Source: an uncultured Opitutaceae bacterium (GTDB taxonomy: Bacteria; Verrucomicrobiota; Verrucomicrobiia; Opitutales; Opitutaceae). Taken from it: a stretch of 53,073 nucleotides of DNA. A program made the translations under genes and the position numbers. The notes below the pieces were generated by a model that ran no database searches, had not been told where the DNA came from, and saw only the letters and a list, made by a program, of their open reading frames with translations. Shown here piece by piece: positions 7,418-15,731 of this stretch. The stretch spans positions 1-53,073 of the forward strand of contig CAIOZY010000038.1 of the NCBI GenBank assembly GCA_903862935.1. Direction: 5' to 3'. The stretch's first letter is position 1. Each line of letters opens with the position of its first letter.

Positions 7418-9661
7418 TCACAGGGCTCCCAACTTTTCCTTGAGGTGGGTCAGCCGTTGGCGGGCCTCGCTGTTGCGCACGGCCATCGCATAAGCTGCCG
7501 GCTCCCCGACCAGGAAGACCTTCTTCCGACCCCGGGTTATTCCCGTGTAGAGCAAATTGCGCTGCAACATCATGAAGTGGGCCTTGAGCAGCGGGATGAT
7601 CACAACCGGGTACTCGCTGCCCTGGGCCTTGTGGATGCTCGTGCAATAGGCGAGCGCCAGGTCGCCAAAGTCACCCCGGTCAAAGGCGTGGGTCTCCCCG
7701 TCAAAATCTGCCTCCACCGTTCCCGTGACGCCGTCGGCCGCGGTGACGACTCCTATGTCCCCGTTGAACAAGTTCTTGTCGTAGTTGTTGCGCAGCTGGA
7801 TGATCTTGTCGCCCGGCCGCAGCTCTCCGGCGGGGGTTCGGATGCCCCGGGAACTTCCGTTTAGGGCCCCCTGGAGCTGCACGTTCAGATTCGAGACGCC
7901 GGCGACGCCCTTGTGCATCGGAGCCAGGACCTGGACATCGTTGATCGGGTTCAGCCGCGGAAAATGTCGCGGCACAAAGAGGGTGCACAGCTCGATCACC
8001 TTGCGCACGCAGTCCTCGGCCGAACCGGCGCTCACGAACGCAAGGTCGCCCCAGGCCGGGATTGAGGCGACGTCGGGCACGACCGGCGGCAGCGACGGGT
8101 CCCCCTGGTTTATCGCGTGGGCGACCGTGACGATCGAACTCTGCCCCTGCTGCCGGTAGATGACCTCCAGTCGGGTGACCGGGGCCCTCCCCGCGGCGAT
8201 CAGGTCCTTGAGGATATTACCCGCACCGACGCTGGGCAGCTGGTCGACGTCGCCGACGAGGAGCAGGTGGGCCCGGGTGGGAACCGACTGGAACAGCGCC
8301 GAGGCAAGCCTCGTATCGAGCATCGAGGCCTCGTCGACCACCAGAAAATCGGTCGCCAGAGGGTGGTCCTCGTTCGCCAGGAATCCCCCGCCGGCAGGGT
8401 CGAACTTGAGCAGGCGGTGGATCGTCGAGGCGAAGCCTCCGGTCGTCTCGGTCAGCCGCTGCGCCGCGCGTCCGGTCGGTGCCGCCAGGTGAACCCGGGC
8501 CTTCTTCGCCTTGAGAATGTCCACCAGGGCTCGCAGCGTCGTCGTCTTTCCGGAGCCCGGGCCCCCGGTCAGGATCGAGAACTTGTGCTCGAGGGCATTC
8601 TTGACCGCCCTGCGCTGCAGTTCGTGAAAATCGATTTTTGCCCGTTCCTGTGCCCAGACGAGCGCAGCGTCGACTTTGATCGGGGGCAGGCCGCTTGCGG
8701 TTCGCTCGAGCCGGATCACCGCCTCGGCTATCTTGCGCTCTGCCCGATCGTTATGGGGAAGCTGGATAACACTCGCGGGCTGCCTGACAACCTGGGCGGA
8801 CTCGACGAGCGCCTGGACGCGGGCGCGAAGCCTCTCGGCGGAGGTCTCCAGTAGGTTCGCGGCGTAGTCGATCAGGTCGGATTCCGGATACGCCGTGTGT
8901 CCCTCCTCCTGGAGCGTCTCCAAAGCGAAGATAAGCCCGGCGTCGAGCCGCGGGGGGGCGTCATTGGCAAAACCTAGGTTAATGGCGATCCGATCCGCGG
9001 TCTTGAATCCGATGCCGTCGATGTCGCGGGCCACCCGGTAGGGCTCAGAGATGAGGACCTGCCTGGCCTGGCCGCCGTACTGCTTGACCAGCTTGACGCA
9101 CTGGCTCGGAGTGACGCCATAAGTTTGCAGGAAGATGTACAGCTCCCTCTCGGCCTTTTTCTCGTCCCAGGCCTGCTTGATCGCGGCGGCGCGCTTCCGG
9201 CCAATCCCGTCCACCTCGCGCAGCCGCGCGGACTCCTCGCTCAAGACCCGGAAGGTGTCGGTGCCGAATGCGTCGACGATCTTGTTGGCGTAGACCTTGC
9301 CGATTCCGGGGACCAGGCCGCTGCCGAGATACTTGCGGATTCCGTAGACGCTCGCCGGCAGCTCGCTGCGGAAGGAGACGACCTTGAACTGGGCCCCGTG
9401 CTGCGCGTGGCGGGTCCATTCCCCGGTCAGGTGCAGGGTCTCGCCGCACTCCACCCCGGGCAGGGGTCCCACGATGGTCACCGCCTCGGGCCGGCTCTTC
9501 GGGTCGGCCTGGTCGGGCTGGAATTCCGCGATCGTGTAGTGGTTGTCCTCGTTCAGGAAGATGATCCGCTCGACGACTCCGGTCAGGGTTGCGGGGGGGG
9601 TTGAGGGCGTGGGCACGGGCGGAATGTCTCTTGGAGGGCGTGTCGGGACCGGATTGCACAC
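7418..9661 (-). CDS. recD2: RecD2-type ATP-dependent DNA helicase
   Basis: This 747-aa superfamily 1B 5'-3' helicase acts in DNA repair independently of RecBC. It has an N-terminal OB-like region, helix-hairpin-helix segments (LVPGIGKVYANKI, EVDGIGRKRAAAI), a Walker A motif GGPGSGKTT with Lys372, a Walker B-like VDEASMLD, LVGDVDQLPSVG, and the C-terminal STIHKAQGSEYPVVI motif. Length is typical of RecD2 (about 720-800 aa), and the extended N-terminus separates it from RecBCD RecD. The start codon is GTG; the first 25 residues are Pro-rich and probably non-conserved. It is divergent from the NTF2-like gene with 40 bp between start codons. Confidence 0.93.
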   Translation of the reverse strand: MCNPVPTRPPRDIPPVPTPSTPPATLTGVVERIIFLNEDNHYTIAEFQPDQADPKSRPEAVTIVGPLPGVECGETLHLTGEWTRHAQHGAQFKVVSFRSELPASVYGIRKYLGSGLVPGIGKVYANKIVDAFGTDTFRVLSEESARLREVDGIGRKRAAAIKQAWDEKKAERELYIFLQTYGVTPSQCVKLVKQYGGQARQVLISEPYRVARDIDGIGFKTADRIAINLGFANDAPPRLDAGLIFALETLQEEGHTAYPESDLIDYAANLLETSAERLRARVQALVESAQVVRQPASVIQLPHNDRAERKIAEAVIRLERTASGLPPIKVDAALVWAQERAKIDFHELQRRAVKNALEHKFSILTGGPGSGKTTTLRALVDILKAKKARVHLAAPTGRAAQRLTETTGGFASTIHRLLKFDPAGGGFLANEDHPLATDFLVVDEASMLDTRLASALFQSVPTRAHLLLVGDVDQLPSVGAGNILKDLIAAGRAPVTRLEVIYRQQGQSSIVTVAHAINQGDPSLPPVVPDVASIPAWGDLAFVSAGSAEDCVRKVIELCTLFVPRHFPRLNPINDVQVLAPMHKGVAGVSNLNVQLQGALNGSSRGIRTPAGELRPGDKIIQLRNNYDKNLFNGDIGVVTAADGVTGTVEADFDGETHAFDRGDFGDLALAYCTSIHKAQGSEYPVVIIPLLKAHFMMLQRNLLYTGITRGRKKVFLVGEPAAYAMAVRNSEARQRLTHLKEKLGAL

Positions 9662-9701
9662 GTTAGCACGGCCGTGCTAAGAAAGGAAAGCTCCCCCGCA
9701 C

Positions 9702-10163
9702 ATGAAGACCTCCACTGGCCGGCCCGCGGCCCTGTTCCTCTTCCTCGCGCTCTGCGCGACCGCCCTCGCCCAGCCCAAGTCCGGGGAGCCCGAGCTCGCC
9801 CGGCTCAACGAGGCATTCGCCCGCGCGTTCGTCGCCTCCGACGCGGCGGTCTACTCCGCGCTTCTCGCCGGCGACTTCCAGGCCGTCCTCGCCGACGGCC
9901 GGCGGATCAACAGGGAGGAGTTCCTGCTCCAGGCCGCAAGCCCGTCGGGCGCCTCCGGATTCCGGCTGGGGGAGCTTTCCGTGCGGCAATACGGCGAGAC
10001 CGCGGTCATGGGCGCCCTGGCAGACTACCTCAAGGGGGACGGAACCCCCGTGCGCACCCGGTACACCGGGGTTTGGGTCAAAAGCGGCGGCCGCTGGAGG
10101 ATGGTGTCGGTTCAGTTCACCCGCGCGCCCGCACCGCCGCCCGCACCCGCCCGACCGCGCTAG
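9702..10163 (+). CDS. Secreted NTF2-like (DUF4440/SnoaL-type) protein
   Basis: The 153-aa protein begins with a clear signal peptide (hydrophobic core ALFLFLALCATALA, cleavage near AQP). One NTF2-like fold follows, with the characteristic pattern: an N-terminal helix LARLNEAFARAFVASDAAVYSALLAGDF, then INREEFL, then strands RTRYTGVWVKSGGRWRMVSVQF. A Pro/Ala-rich tail ends the protein. Such proteins are periplasmic and of mostly unknown role. The stop codon TAG lies in a CTAG palindrome that also supplies the stop of the convergent HAD gene. Confidence 0.7.
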   Translation: MKTSTGRPAALFLFLALCATALAQPKSGEPELARLNEAFARAFVASDAAVYSALLAGDFQAVLADGRRINREEFLLQAASPSGASGFRLGELSVRQYGETAVMGALADYLKGDGTPVRTRYTGVWVKSGGRWRMVSVQFTRAPAPPPAPARPR

Positions 10164-10801
10164 AGGCCGAGATCACGGGCGATGTCCGACATGCCGGGGT
10201 AGATCCCGTCCGAACCGGCCTCCTTCAACTCCGCAGCCGTGTGCGTGCCAGTGGTGACGCACCAGGCGGGCATCCCCGCGTTGTGTGCGGTCTGGACGTC
10301 GTAGGGGGAGTCTCCGATCAGGAGGGTGCCCGAGCTGGTGGCGCCGATGAGGGCGAGAACGTGGGCAGTGAACTCGGGCTGGGGCTTGAGCCAAGGGGTG
10401 TCCTTCGCCCCGACCACCGCGCGCAGCAGCGGGGTGATCCCCAGATGGTCGCACACCAGCCGCGAGGACGGCCCATGCTTGTTCGTGATGACCGCAAGGA
10501 TGGCGCCCCGGGCGTGGAGTTGCTCGAGTAGCTCCCGCGCTCCGGGCATCAGTTCAACGTCCTCGAGCATCGTCTTCTCCCAGTGGGCGCCGTACTCCCG
10601 CATCGCCCGCGCCGGATCGGAGCCCGGATTGAGCCTCTCCAGCGCATTCTCCACGCCCCCCCCGACCGCCGACCTCACCTCCGCCAGGGTCGGAACGGGC
10701 CCCCCGAGCAGGGCCCGGGTGTGGGCGTGGGACCGGTAGATCGCCGCAAAGTGGTCGAGCAGCGTGCCGTCTAGGTCGAACAGGTAGGTCTGGAATTTCA
10801 T
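10160..10801 (-). CDS. HAD-family phosphatase (phosphoglycolate phosphatase-like)
   Basis: This 213-aa cytosolic hydrolase has HAD motif I FDLDGTLLD (nucleophile Asp9, acid/base Asp11), a helical cap of the Gph/PGMB type, motif II in AVITNK and motif IV GDSPYDVQTA. It is closest in layout to phosphoglycolate phosphatase or pyrophosphatase PpaX; the substrate is not certain. I chose the ATG at 10801 because the longer reading frame (start 10858) adds 19 residues before the nucleophile strand that do not fit the family. It converges with the NTF2-like gene, sharing a 4-bp CTAG. Confidence 0.85.
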   Translation of the reverse strand: MKFQTYLFDLDGTLLDHFAAIYRSHAHTRALLGGPVPTLAEVRSAVGGGVENALERLNPGSDPARAMREYGAHWEKTMLEDVELMPGARELLEQLHARGAILAVITNKHGPSSRLVCDHLGITPLLRAVVGAKDTPWLKPQPEFTAHVLALIGATSSGTLLIGDSPYDVQTAHNAGMPAWCVTTGTHTAAELKEAGSDGIYPGMSDIARDLGL

Positions 10802-10902
10802 GCTCAAAAGCCACGGATCGTGGCGGCCCGGGTCTCCGGGCGCAATATCGCTCGACAAAAAGGGATTGGCGGCAAAGCCCGCTTGGGGAAGACTGCCGGC
10901 CG

Positions 10903-12027
10903 ATGCCTGCGTCCCCCCAGCCCCCAGCGCGCGCGTCCGCCCGGTCCGACGGCGACTGGCTTGAGGTCGAGCTGTCCGGAGACTGGCGGATTACCGGGCG
11001 CACCCCGTCCTGGAGCGAGTGGATAGGCGACCGCAGGCCTGCCGGCGTCAGGATGAGGGACGGCGGGGTTGGGCACTGGGACACCTCGCTTCTGCTGTTC
11101 ATCTGCGCCGCGCGGGAATGGTCCGGCCGGGCCGGGATTACCTGCGAGCTGGCCCCGCTTCCCGAGAAGATGCGGCTTCTCGCCGCCCGCCTAGAGACCA
11201 GCCATTCCGCGGACAAGCCCCGAAGCCGCGCGGAAAACCCGCTCGCGGCGATCGGGCTTGCGACCCTGCAGGCTTGGGCGAGCGCCCGCGGCATCATGCA
11301 GTTTGTAGGGGAGTGCATCTTCGGCGCGGGCCGGGCCATCCGCAGGCCGGGAAAGTTCCGCTGGCGGGACTGCCTGCACCAGATGGCGGAGAGCGGCGCG
11401 ATGGGGCTGCCGATCGTCAGCCTCATCAGCTTCCTGGTGGGCCTGACGCTGGCCTATCAGGCCGCCGTCGAGTTGAGGCAGTTCGGCGCCGACATCTTCG
11501 TCGCGGACATCGTAGGCCTGTCAATTGTCCGGGAGATGGGACCCATGATGGCGGCCGTGATCATCGCCGGGCGCACCGGGGCGGCCTTCGCCGCCGAGCT
11601 GGGCAACATGCGGGCCGACGAGGAGATCGACGCTCTGGAGGTTCTCGGCATCTCGTCTGTGGACTTCCTAGTCCTTCCCCGGCTGCTCGCGATCGGGCTG
11701 ATGATGCCGCTGCTGGCGCTCTACGCCGACTGCGTCGGGATCCTGGGAGGGATGGTAGTCGCCGCCGGAATCCTCCAGATTCCCCCGTCGGCCTTCTTCG
11801 TCGAGGCCCAGACGATCGTCGACCTGACCGACATCAACACAGGCCTGGTCAAGGCGACCACTTTTGGCCTGCTGATCGGCCTGTCGGGATGCCTGCGGGG
11901 CCTCCAGGCCGAGCGCAGCGCGGCGGGCGTGGGGCGCGCGGCCACGTCGGCCGTAGTGACCGCGGTCCTGCTGATCATCGTGGCGGACTCACTCTACGCG
12001 GTGCTCTTCCACATCCTGGGAATCTGA
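10903..12027 (+). CDS. mlaE: MlaE-family ABC permease with N-terminal STAS domain
   Basis: This inner-membrane permease (374 aa) belongs to the Mla/MCE phospholipid transporter. Residues about 10-100 look like a STAS (MlaB-like) domain (DWLEVELSGDW, HWDTSLLLFI). The MlaE core follows from about residue 125, with hallmark sequences GLPIVSLISFLVGLTLAYQ, EMGPMMAAVIIAGRTG, AAELGNMRADEEIDALEVLG and a C-terminal ADSLYAVLF. E. coli uses separate MlaB and MlaE; the fusion here supplies both in one chain. The next gene starts 5 bp after its stop, making it first in a four-gene operon. Confidence 0.9.
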   Translation: MPASPQPPARASARSDGDWLEVELSGDWRITGRTPSWSEWIGDRRPAGVRMRDGGVGHWDTSLLLFICAAREWSGRAGITCELAPLPEKMRLLAARLETSHSADKPRSRAENPLAAIGLATLQAWASARGIMQFVGECIFGAGRAIRRPGKFRWRDCLHQMAESGAMGLPIVSLISFLVGLTLAYQAAVELRQFGADIFVADIVGLSIVREMGPMMAAVIIAGRTGAAFAAELGNMRADEEIDALEVLGISSVDFLVLPRLLAIGLMMPLLALYADCVGILGGMVVAAGILQIPPSAFFVEAQTIVDLTDINTGLVKATTFGLLIGLSGCLRGLQAERSAAGVGRAATSAVVTAVLLIIVADSLYAVLFHILGI

Positions 12028-12031
12028 CCCC

Positions 12032-12799
12032 ATGGAGCCTCAATCGGACATACCAGCGATCGAGGTTGAGAACCTGGACTGCGGCTACGAGGGCAGGCTT
12101 GTCCTGGGTGGCGTGAGCTTCCGCGTGAAGCCCGGCGAGATGTTTTTCATCATCGGCGGGTCGGGCTGCGGAAAAAGCACGCTCCTGCGCCACCTGGTGG
12201 GGCTCAACCGGCCGCTCGGCGGGACGGTGCGGTTCTTCGGGCAGCCCTTCTCCGAGGCCGCGCCCGGGGAGAGGCGCGACCAACTGAAGGGCATCGGCAT
12301 GCTCTTCCAGGGGGGGGCGCTGTGGAGTTCGTTGACACTGCGGCAGAACGTGTCCCTCCCGCTCGAGGAGCACACCGAGCTGTCCCGGCGCGACATCGCG
12401 GAGGTCGCGGCCCTGAAACTTGCCCAGGTGGGCTTAAGCGGGTTCGAGGACTACTACCCCGCCGAGATCAGCGGGGGCATGGCCAAGCGGGCGGGGCTGG
12501 CGCGGGCGCTGGCGCTGGACCCGCAGATCGTGTTCTTCGACGAGCCGTGGGCGGGGTTGGACCCGGTGACCTCCCGAAAGCTGGACGACCTGGTGCGCGA
12601 GATCCGGCACACCCTGGGCACGACACTTGTCATCGTGTCCCACGAACTGGCGTCCATCTTCGGGCTGGCCGATCGGGTCATCATGCTCGACCGGGACACC
12701 CGCGGGGTGATCGCCGAGGGCAACCCCCGGGAGCTCGCGGCGTCCAGCCTAGACGAGCGGGTGAGGGAGTTTTTGCATCGCGGGGCCGAGCCGGCCTAG
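12032..12799 (+). CDS. mlaF: ABC transporter ATPase of the Mla lipid-transport system
   Basis: The 255-aa nucleotide-binding subunit energises the MlaE permease. It has Walker A GGSGCGKST (Lys48), the Q-loop region MLFQGGALWSS, the signature SGGMAKR characteristic of MlaF/TtgA-type ATPases, Walker B VFFDEPWAGLDP and the switch IVSHE. The gene is tightly packed between permease and MCE genes (5 and 16 bp gaps), so it is co-transcribed. Lipid transport direction cannot be read from sequence. Confidence 0.93.
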   Translation: MEPQSDIPAIEVENLDCGYEGRLVLGGVSFRVKPGEMFFIIGGSGCGKSTLLRHLVGLNRPLGGTVRFFGQPFSEAAPGERRDQLKGIGMLFQGGALWSSLTLRQNVSLPLEEHTELSRRDIAEVAALKLAQVGLSGFEDYYPAEISGGMAKRAGLARALALDPQIVFFDEPWAGLDPVTSRKLDDLVREIRHTLGTTLVIVSHELASIFGLADRVIMLDRDTRGVIAEGNPRELAASSLDERVREFLHRGAEPA

Positions 12800-12815
12800 T
12801 CTATAAGGTCCGCCG

Positions 12816-13841
12816 ATGAAACCCCATCTCAGTCCCGCTGTGGTCGGCGCGTTCGTCCTGGGGGCGTTCGCGCTGGGGATCCTGGCGCTTCTGTTCTTCG
12901 GGGGGGTCACCTTCTTCCACCAGCCCCAGCGCTTTGTCGTGTACTTTGACGAGTCGATCCAGGGGCTGAACCTGGGCTCGCCGGTGAAGCTGCGCGGCGT
13001 GGGCGTGGGCCGGGTGGTCGACCTGAACGTTCACTACGACCTGCAGAAAAACCGCTCGGTCGTGGCCGTGGTGTGCGAGTTCGACCGCAACATGATGACC
13101 GACAGCGCGGGAGCGGTGATCGACGTGAGCAACCGAGCCCAGCTGCAGAATCTGGTGGACCACGGGCTTCGGGCCCAGCTGGGCGTCGTCGGTCTTGCCA
13201 CCGGGCTGCTGTTCGTCGAGCTGGACTTCCTCGATCCCGTGCAGGTCCCAGCCGGCGGCCCCTTCCCCGGCGCCAAGTATCCGGTCGTACCCGCAGTGCC
13301 GTCCACCATCTCGGAGTTCCAGGCAAGCGCGACTGACATCCTGACTCGGGTCCGGCGGATCGACTTCGAGGGGATCGCGGGCGATCTCAGGTCGCTGATC
13401 GTCGACACGCACCGCAAGGTCGACAGCATCGACCTCGCTGGGCTGGGCGCCCAGTGGAAGAAGGCGGGGGCCTCGGTGGACGCCCTGGCCAACGCGCCGG
13501 AGATTAAGCAGACCTTCGCGAACCTAAACGCGACACTGGCCGACGTCCGCTCCTCCCTCGCCGAGTTGCACACGACCCTCGCCAAGGTCGACACCCAGGT
13601 GGATTCAAACGGTCAGGCGATGCAGGCTTCGCTCAAGAGGGCCCAGGAGGCCCTCCAGCAGTTCAGCGCGACCTCCGCAACGCTGCGCCGTTTCCTGGAG
13701 GCCCAGCAGAACCTCGGCGACGACAGCCACCAAGCGCTCACTCAGCTCGCCGCGGCCGCGGAGGCCGTCGAACGCCTGGCCGATTTCCTCGACCGAAATC
13801 CCAACGCCCTGGTCTCGGGCCGCAAGCCGCCGCAGCCATGA
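12816..13841 (+). CDS. mlaD: MlaD/MCE-domain periplasmic lipid-binding protein
   Basis: The 341-aa protein is anchored by one N-terminal transmembrane helix (AVVGAFVLGAFALGILALLFF). One MCE domain follows at about residues 35-130 (VVYFDESIQGLNLGSPVKLRGVGVG), then a long helical region (residues about 165-325) with heptad-like Leu/Ala patterns that would form a coiled coil or needle. It is longer than E. coli MlaD (183 aa) and more like PqiB/LetB-type or plant TGD2-type single-MCE proteins. An AAGG lies 7 nt before the ATG, one of the few clear Shine-Dalgarno-like sites in the window. Its end overlaps the next start by 4 bp (ATGA). Confidence 0.9.
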   Translation: MKPHLSPAVVGAFVLGAFALGILALLFFGGVTFFHQPQRFVVYFDESIQGLNLGSPVKLRGVGVGRVVDLNVHYDLQKNRSVVAVVCEFDRNMMTDSAGAVIDVSNRAQLQNLVDHGLRAQLGVVGLATGLLFVELDFLDPVQVPAGGPFPGAKYPVVPAVPSTISEFQASATDILTRVRRIDFEGIAGDLRSLIVDTHRKVDSIDLAGLGAQWKKAGASVDALANAPEIKQTFANLNATLADVRSSLAELHTTLAKVDTQVDSNGQAMQASLKRAQEALQQFSATSATLRRFLEAQQNLGDDSHQALTQLAAAAEAVERLADFLDRNPNALVSGRKPPQP

Positions 13842-14476
13842 AGCACCCGTTTTTCGCCCTTTTCCCGCTTTCCGCCGCGGTCCTGATTGCGGCCGGATGC
13901 AACGTCGTCCCGGCCCCTGAGGCCGACATGACCCGCCATTACGTTCTGACCTCCCCCGCGCCCGAGCCTGGCCCCGCGGCCGGCAGCCTCAGGCTGGGGT
14001 TTCACTCGGTCGAGCTCGCCGCCTACCTCGGCACGCGAGACATGGTGCTGCGCAACGGCTCGAACGAGCTCGTGCTCCAGGACTACGCCCGCTGGGCTGA
14101 GCCCCTCGAGGCCGGAATCGGCCGGATCTTGAGGATGCAGCTCGCCTCGGCACCCTCCGTGGGCCGAGTCTACCCCCAGCCGTTCCCGCTCGACGGGGAG
14201 CGCGACTACGACATCTCGGTGTCCGTGCTGCACTGCGAGGGCGGGACTCCCGCGGGCATGATCAGCCACCCGTCGGCGCGCTTTTCGGCGGTCTTTGAGA
14301 TTTCCTCGGTTGGCACGAACCCGAAGGTCGTCGCCCGGAAGGCCTTCACCGCCCCGGAGGCGGCCTGGGATGGCCACGACTATTCCCGGCTAGCCGAGCT
14401 CCTGAGCGAGGACGTGGCCCAGCTGGGCCGCGATATCGTAGCGGCGCTGCCGCCCGCGGCCGAGCCTAAGCCTTGA
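13838..14476 (+). CDS. ABC-type transport auxiliary lipoprotein (PqiC-like)
   Basis: The 212-aa lipoprotein has a signal peptide and lipobox (LIAAGC, Cys at about residue 21). A TRHYVLT segment and an alternating-strand domain of the ABC_trans_aux/PqiC type follow (RLGFHSVELAAYLGTRDMVLR, VLQDYARWAEPLE). In MCE systems such lipoproteins sit in the outer membrane and complete the lipid path. The start ATG overlaps the stop of the MCE gene, so translation is coupled. No MlaC (soluble shuttle) or MlaA gene lies in the operon, suggesting the long MCE protein plus this lipoprotein bridge the periplasm directly. Confidence 0.8.
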   Translation: MKHPFFALFPLSAAVLIAAGCNVVPAPEADMTRHYVLTSPAPEPGPAAGSLRLGFHSVELAAYLGTRDMVLRNGSNELVLQDYARWAEPLEAGIGRILRMQLASAPSVGRVYPQPFPLDGERDYDISVSVLHCEGGTPAGMISHPSARFSAVFEISSVGTNPKVVARKAFTAPEAAWDGHDYSRLAELLSEDVAQLGRDIVAALPPAAEPKP

Positions 14477-14479
14477 GGG

Positions 14480-14499
14480 CCGCGCCCTAAAGGGCGCGG
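14480..14499. terminator. Bidirectional hairpin between converging mla and dapL genes
   Basis: CCGCGCCC and GGGCGCGG form a perfect 8-bp stem with a TAAA loop. The hairpin lies just after the lipoprotein stop and overlaps the 3' end of dapL, whose stop codon falls in the loop side (14487-14489). No T-run follows in either direction, so it may act with Rho or as an mRNA 3' barrier rather than as a classic intrinsic terminator. Confidence 0.5.
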
Positions 14500-15707
14500 G
14501 CGATCCGATCGAGGGCCGAGACGACGTTTTCGCGGCTGTTGAAGGCGCTGATCCTCACATGACCCTCGCCGCAGCGGCCGAATCCGGCTCCCGGCGTGCA
14601 CACCACCTGGGCCCGGTTGAGCAGCAGGTCGAAAAATTCCCAGGAGTCCCGGCCCGTGTTGACCCAGATGTAGGGGGCGTTGTCGCCGCCGACGCACCGC
14701 AACCTCAGCCTGCCCATCGCCTGGCGGACCAGCTTGGCGTTGCCGAGATAGAAGTCCGCTAAGGCCCGGGTCTGCCTCCTGCCCTCCTCGGTGTAGGTGG
14801 CCGCGGCCGCCTTCTGCACCGGATAGGCGACCCCGTTGAACTTCGTCGTGTGGCGGCGGTTCCACAGATTGTGCAGGGAATGCGGCTTGCCCGCCGTGTC
14901 GTAGGCGACGACCCCCTTCGGGACGACGAGGTAGGCGCACCGGGTTCCGGTGAAGCCGGCCGTCTTCGAGAAGCTGCGGAATTCCAGCGCGACATCCCGG
15001 GCGCCCTCAATCTCGTAGATCGAGTGCGGGATCTGGGGATCTCGGATGAACGCCTCGTAGGCGGAGTCGAACAGGATCACCGCGTGGTTCCGGCGGGCGT
15101 AGTCGACCCAGGCGGCCAGCTGGGCGCGGGTAGCAACAGCGCCGGTCGGGTTGTTGGGAAAGCACAGGTAGATTAGGTCGGTCGGAACGGACGGCACATC
15201 CGGGACGTAGCCGTTTGCGGCGGTGCTCTCGAGGTAGGTGACGCCCTGGTAGCGCCCGCCGATGCTGGGGCCGGTGCGTCCGGCCATGACGTTCGTGTCC
15301 AGGTAGACCGGGTAGACCGGGTCGGGAATGGCCAGGCGGATGTCCCCGGCAAACAGCTCCTGGATGTTGGCGCAGTCGCACTTGGCCCCGTCAGAGACGA
15401 AGATCTCATCCGGGGAGATTGCGCACCCCCGCTCCACGTAGTCGTTCTGAGCGATCGCCTCCCGCAGGAAGGCGTAACCCTGCTCGGGCCCGGAGCCCTT
15501 GAAGGTCGCCCGCTCGCCCATTTCGGCGGAGGCCGCGCGCAGCGCCTCGACACAGACAGGGGGGAGCGGCTCGGTGACGTCGCCGATACCCAGCCGGATC
15601 ACGGGCTTGCTGGGGTTTGCCGCGACATAGGCGGCAACCCGGCGAGCGATATCCGCGAAAAGGTAGGAGGAGGCCAGCTTGGTGTAGTTTTCGTTGATGC
15701 GGATCAT
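14487..15707 (-). CDS. dapL: LL-diaminopimelate aminotransferase
   Basis: This PLP enzyme of 406 aa converts tetrahydrodipicolinate directly to LL-diaminopimelate, for lysine and peptidoglycan synthesis. It replaces the DapD/C/E route in Verrucomicrobiota, Chlamydiae, plants and others. The N-terminus (INENYTKLASSYLFADIARRV) and RLGIGDVTEPLPP are diagnostic of DapL. The Schiff-base Lys248 lies in SFSKTAGFTGTRC. Length matches the family (about 410 aa). The start codons of this gene and panE are only 24 bp apart and divergent, so at least one promoter must overlap a coding region. Confidence 0.95.
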   Translation of the reverse strand: MIRINENYTKLASSYLFADIARRVAAYVAANPSKPVIRLGIGDVTEPLPPVCVEALRAASAEMGERATFKGSGPEQGYAFLREAIAQNDYVERGCAISPDEIFVSDGAKCDCANIQELFAGDIRLAIPDPVYPVYLDTNVMAGRTGPSIGGRYQGVTYLESTAANGYVPDVPSVPTDLIYLCFPNNPTGAVATRAQLAAWVDYARRNHAVILFDSAYEAFIRDPQIPHSIYEIEGARDVALEFRSFSKTAGFTGTRCAYLVVPKGVVAYDTAGKPHSLHNLWNRRHTTKFNGVAYPVQKAAAATYTEEGRRQTRALADFYLGNAKLVRQAMGRLRLRCVGGDNAPYIWVNTGRDSWEFFDLLLNRAQVVCTPGAGFGRCGEGHVRISAFNSRENVVSALDRIARAL

Positions 15708-15731
15708 GGAAAAAGAGATGGTCGCTGAGCG

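Noticed and set aside
7251-7646. 131-codon minus-strand frame overlapping the recD2 3' end
   Set aside because: Most of it is a shadow of recD2, and its unique part is AT-rich intergenic DNA with no motif.
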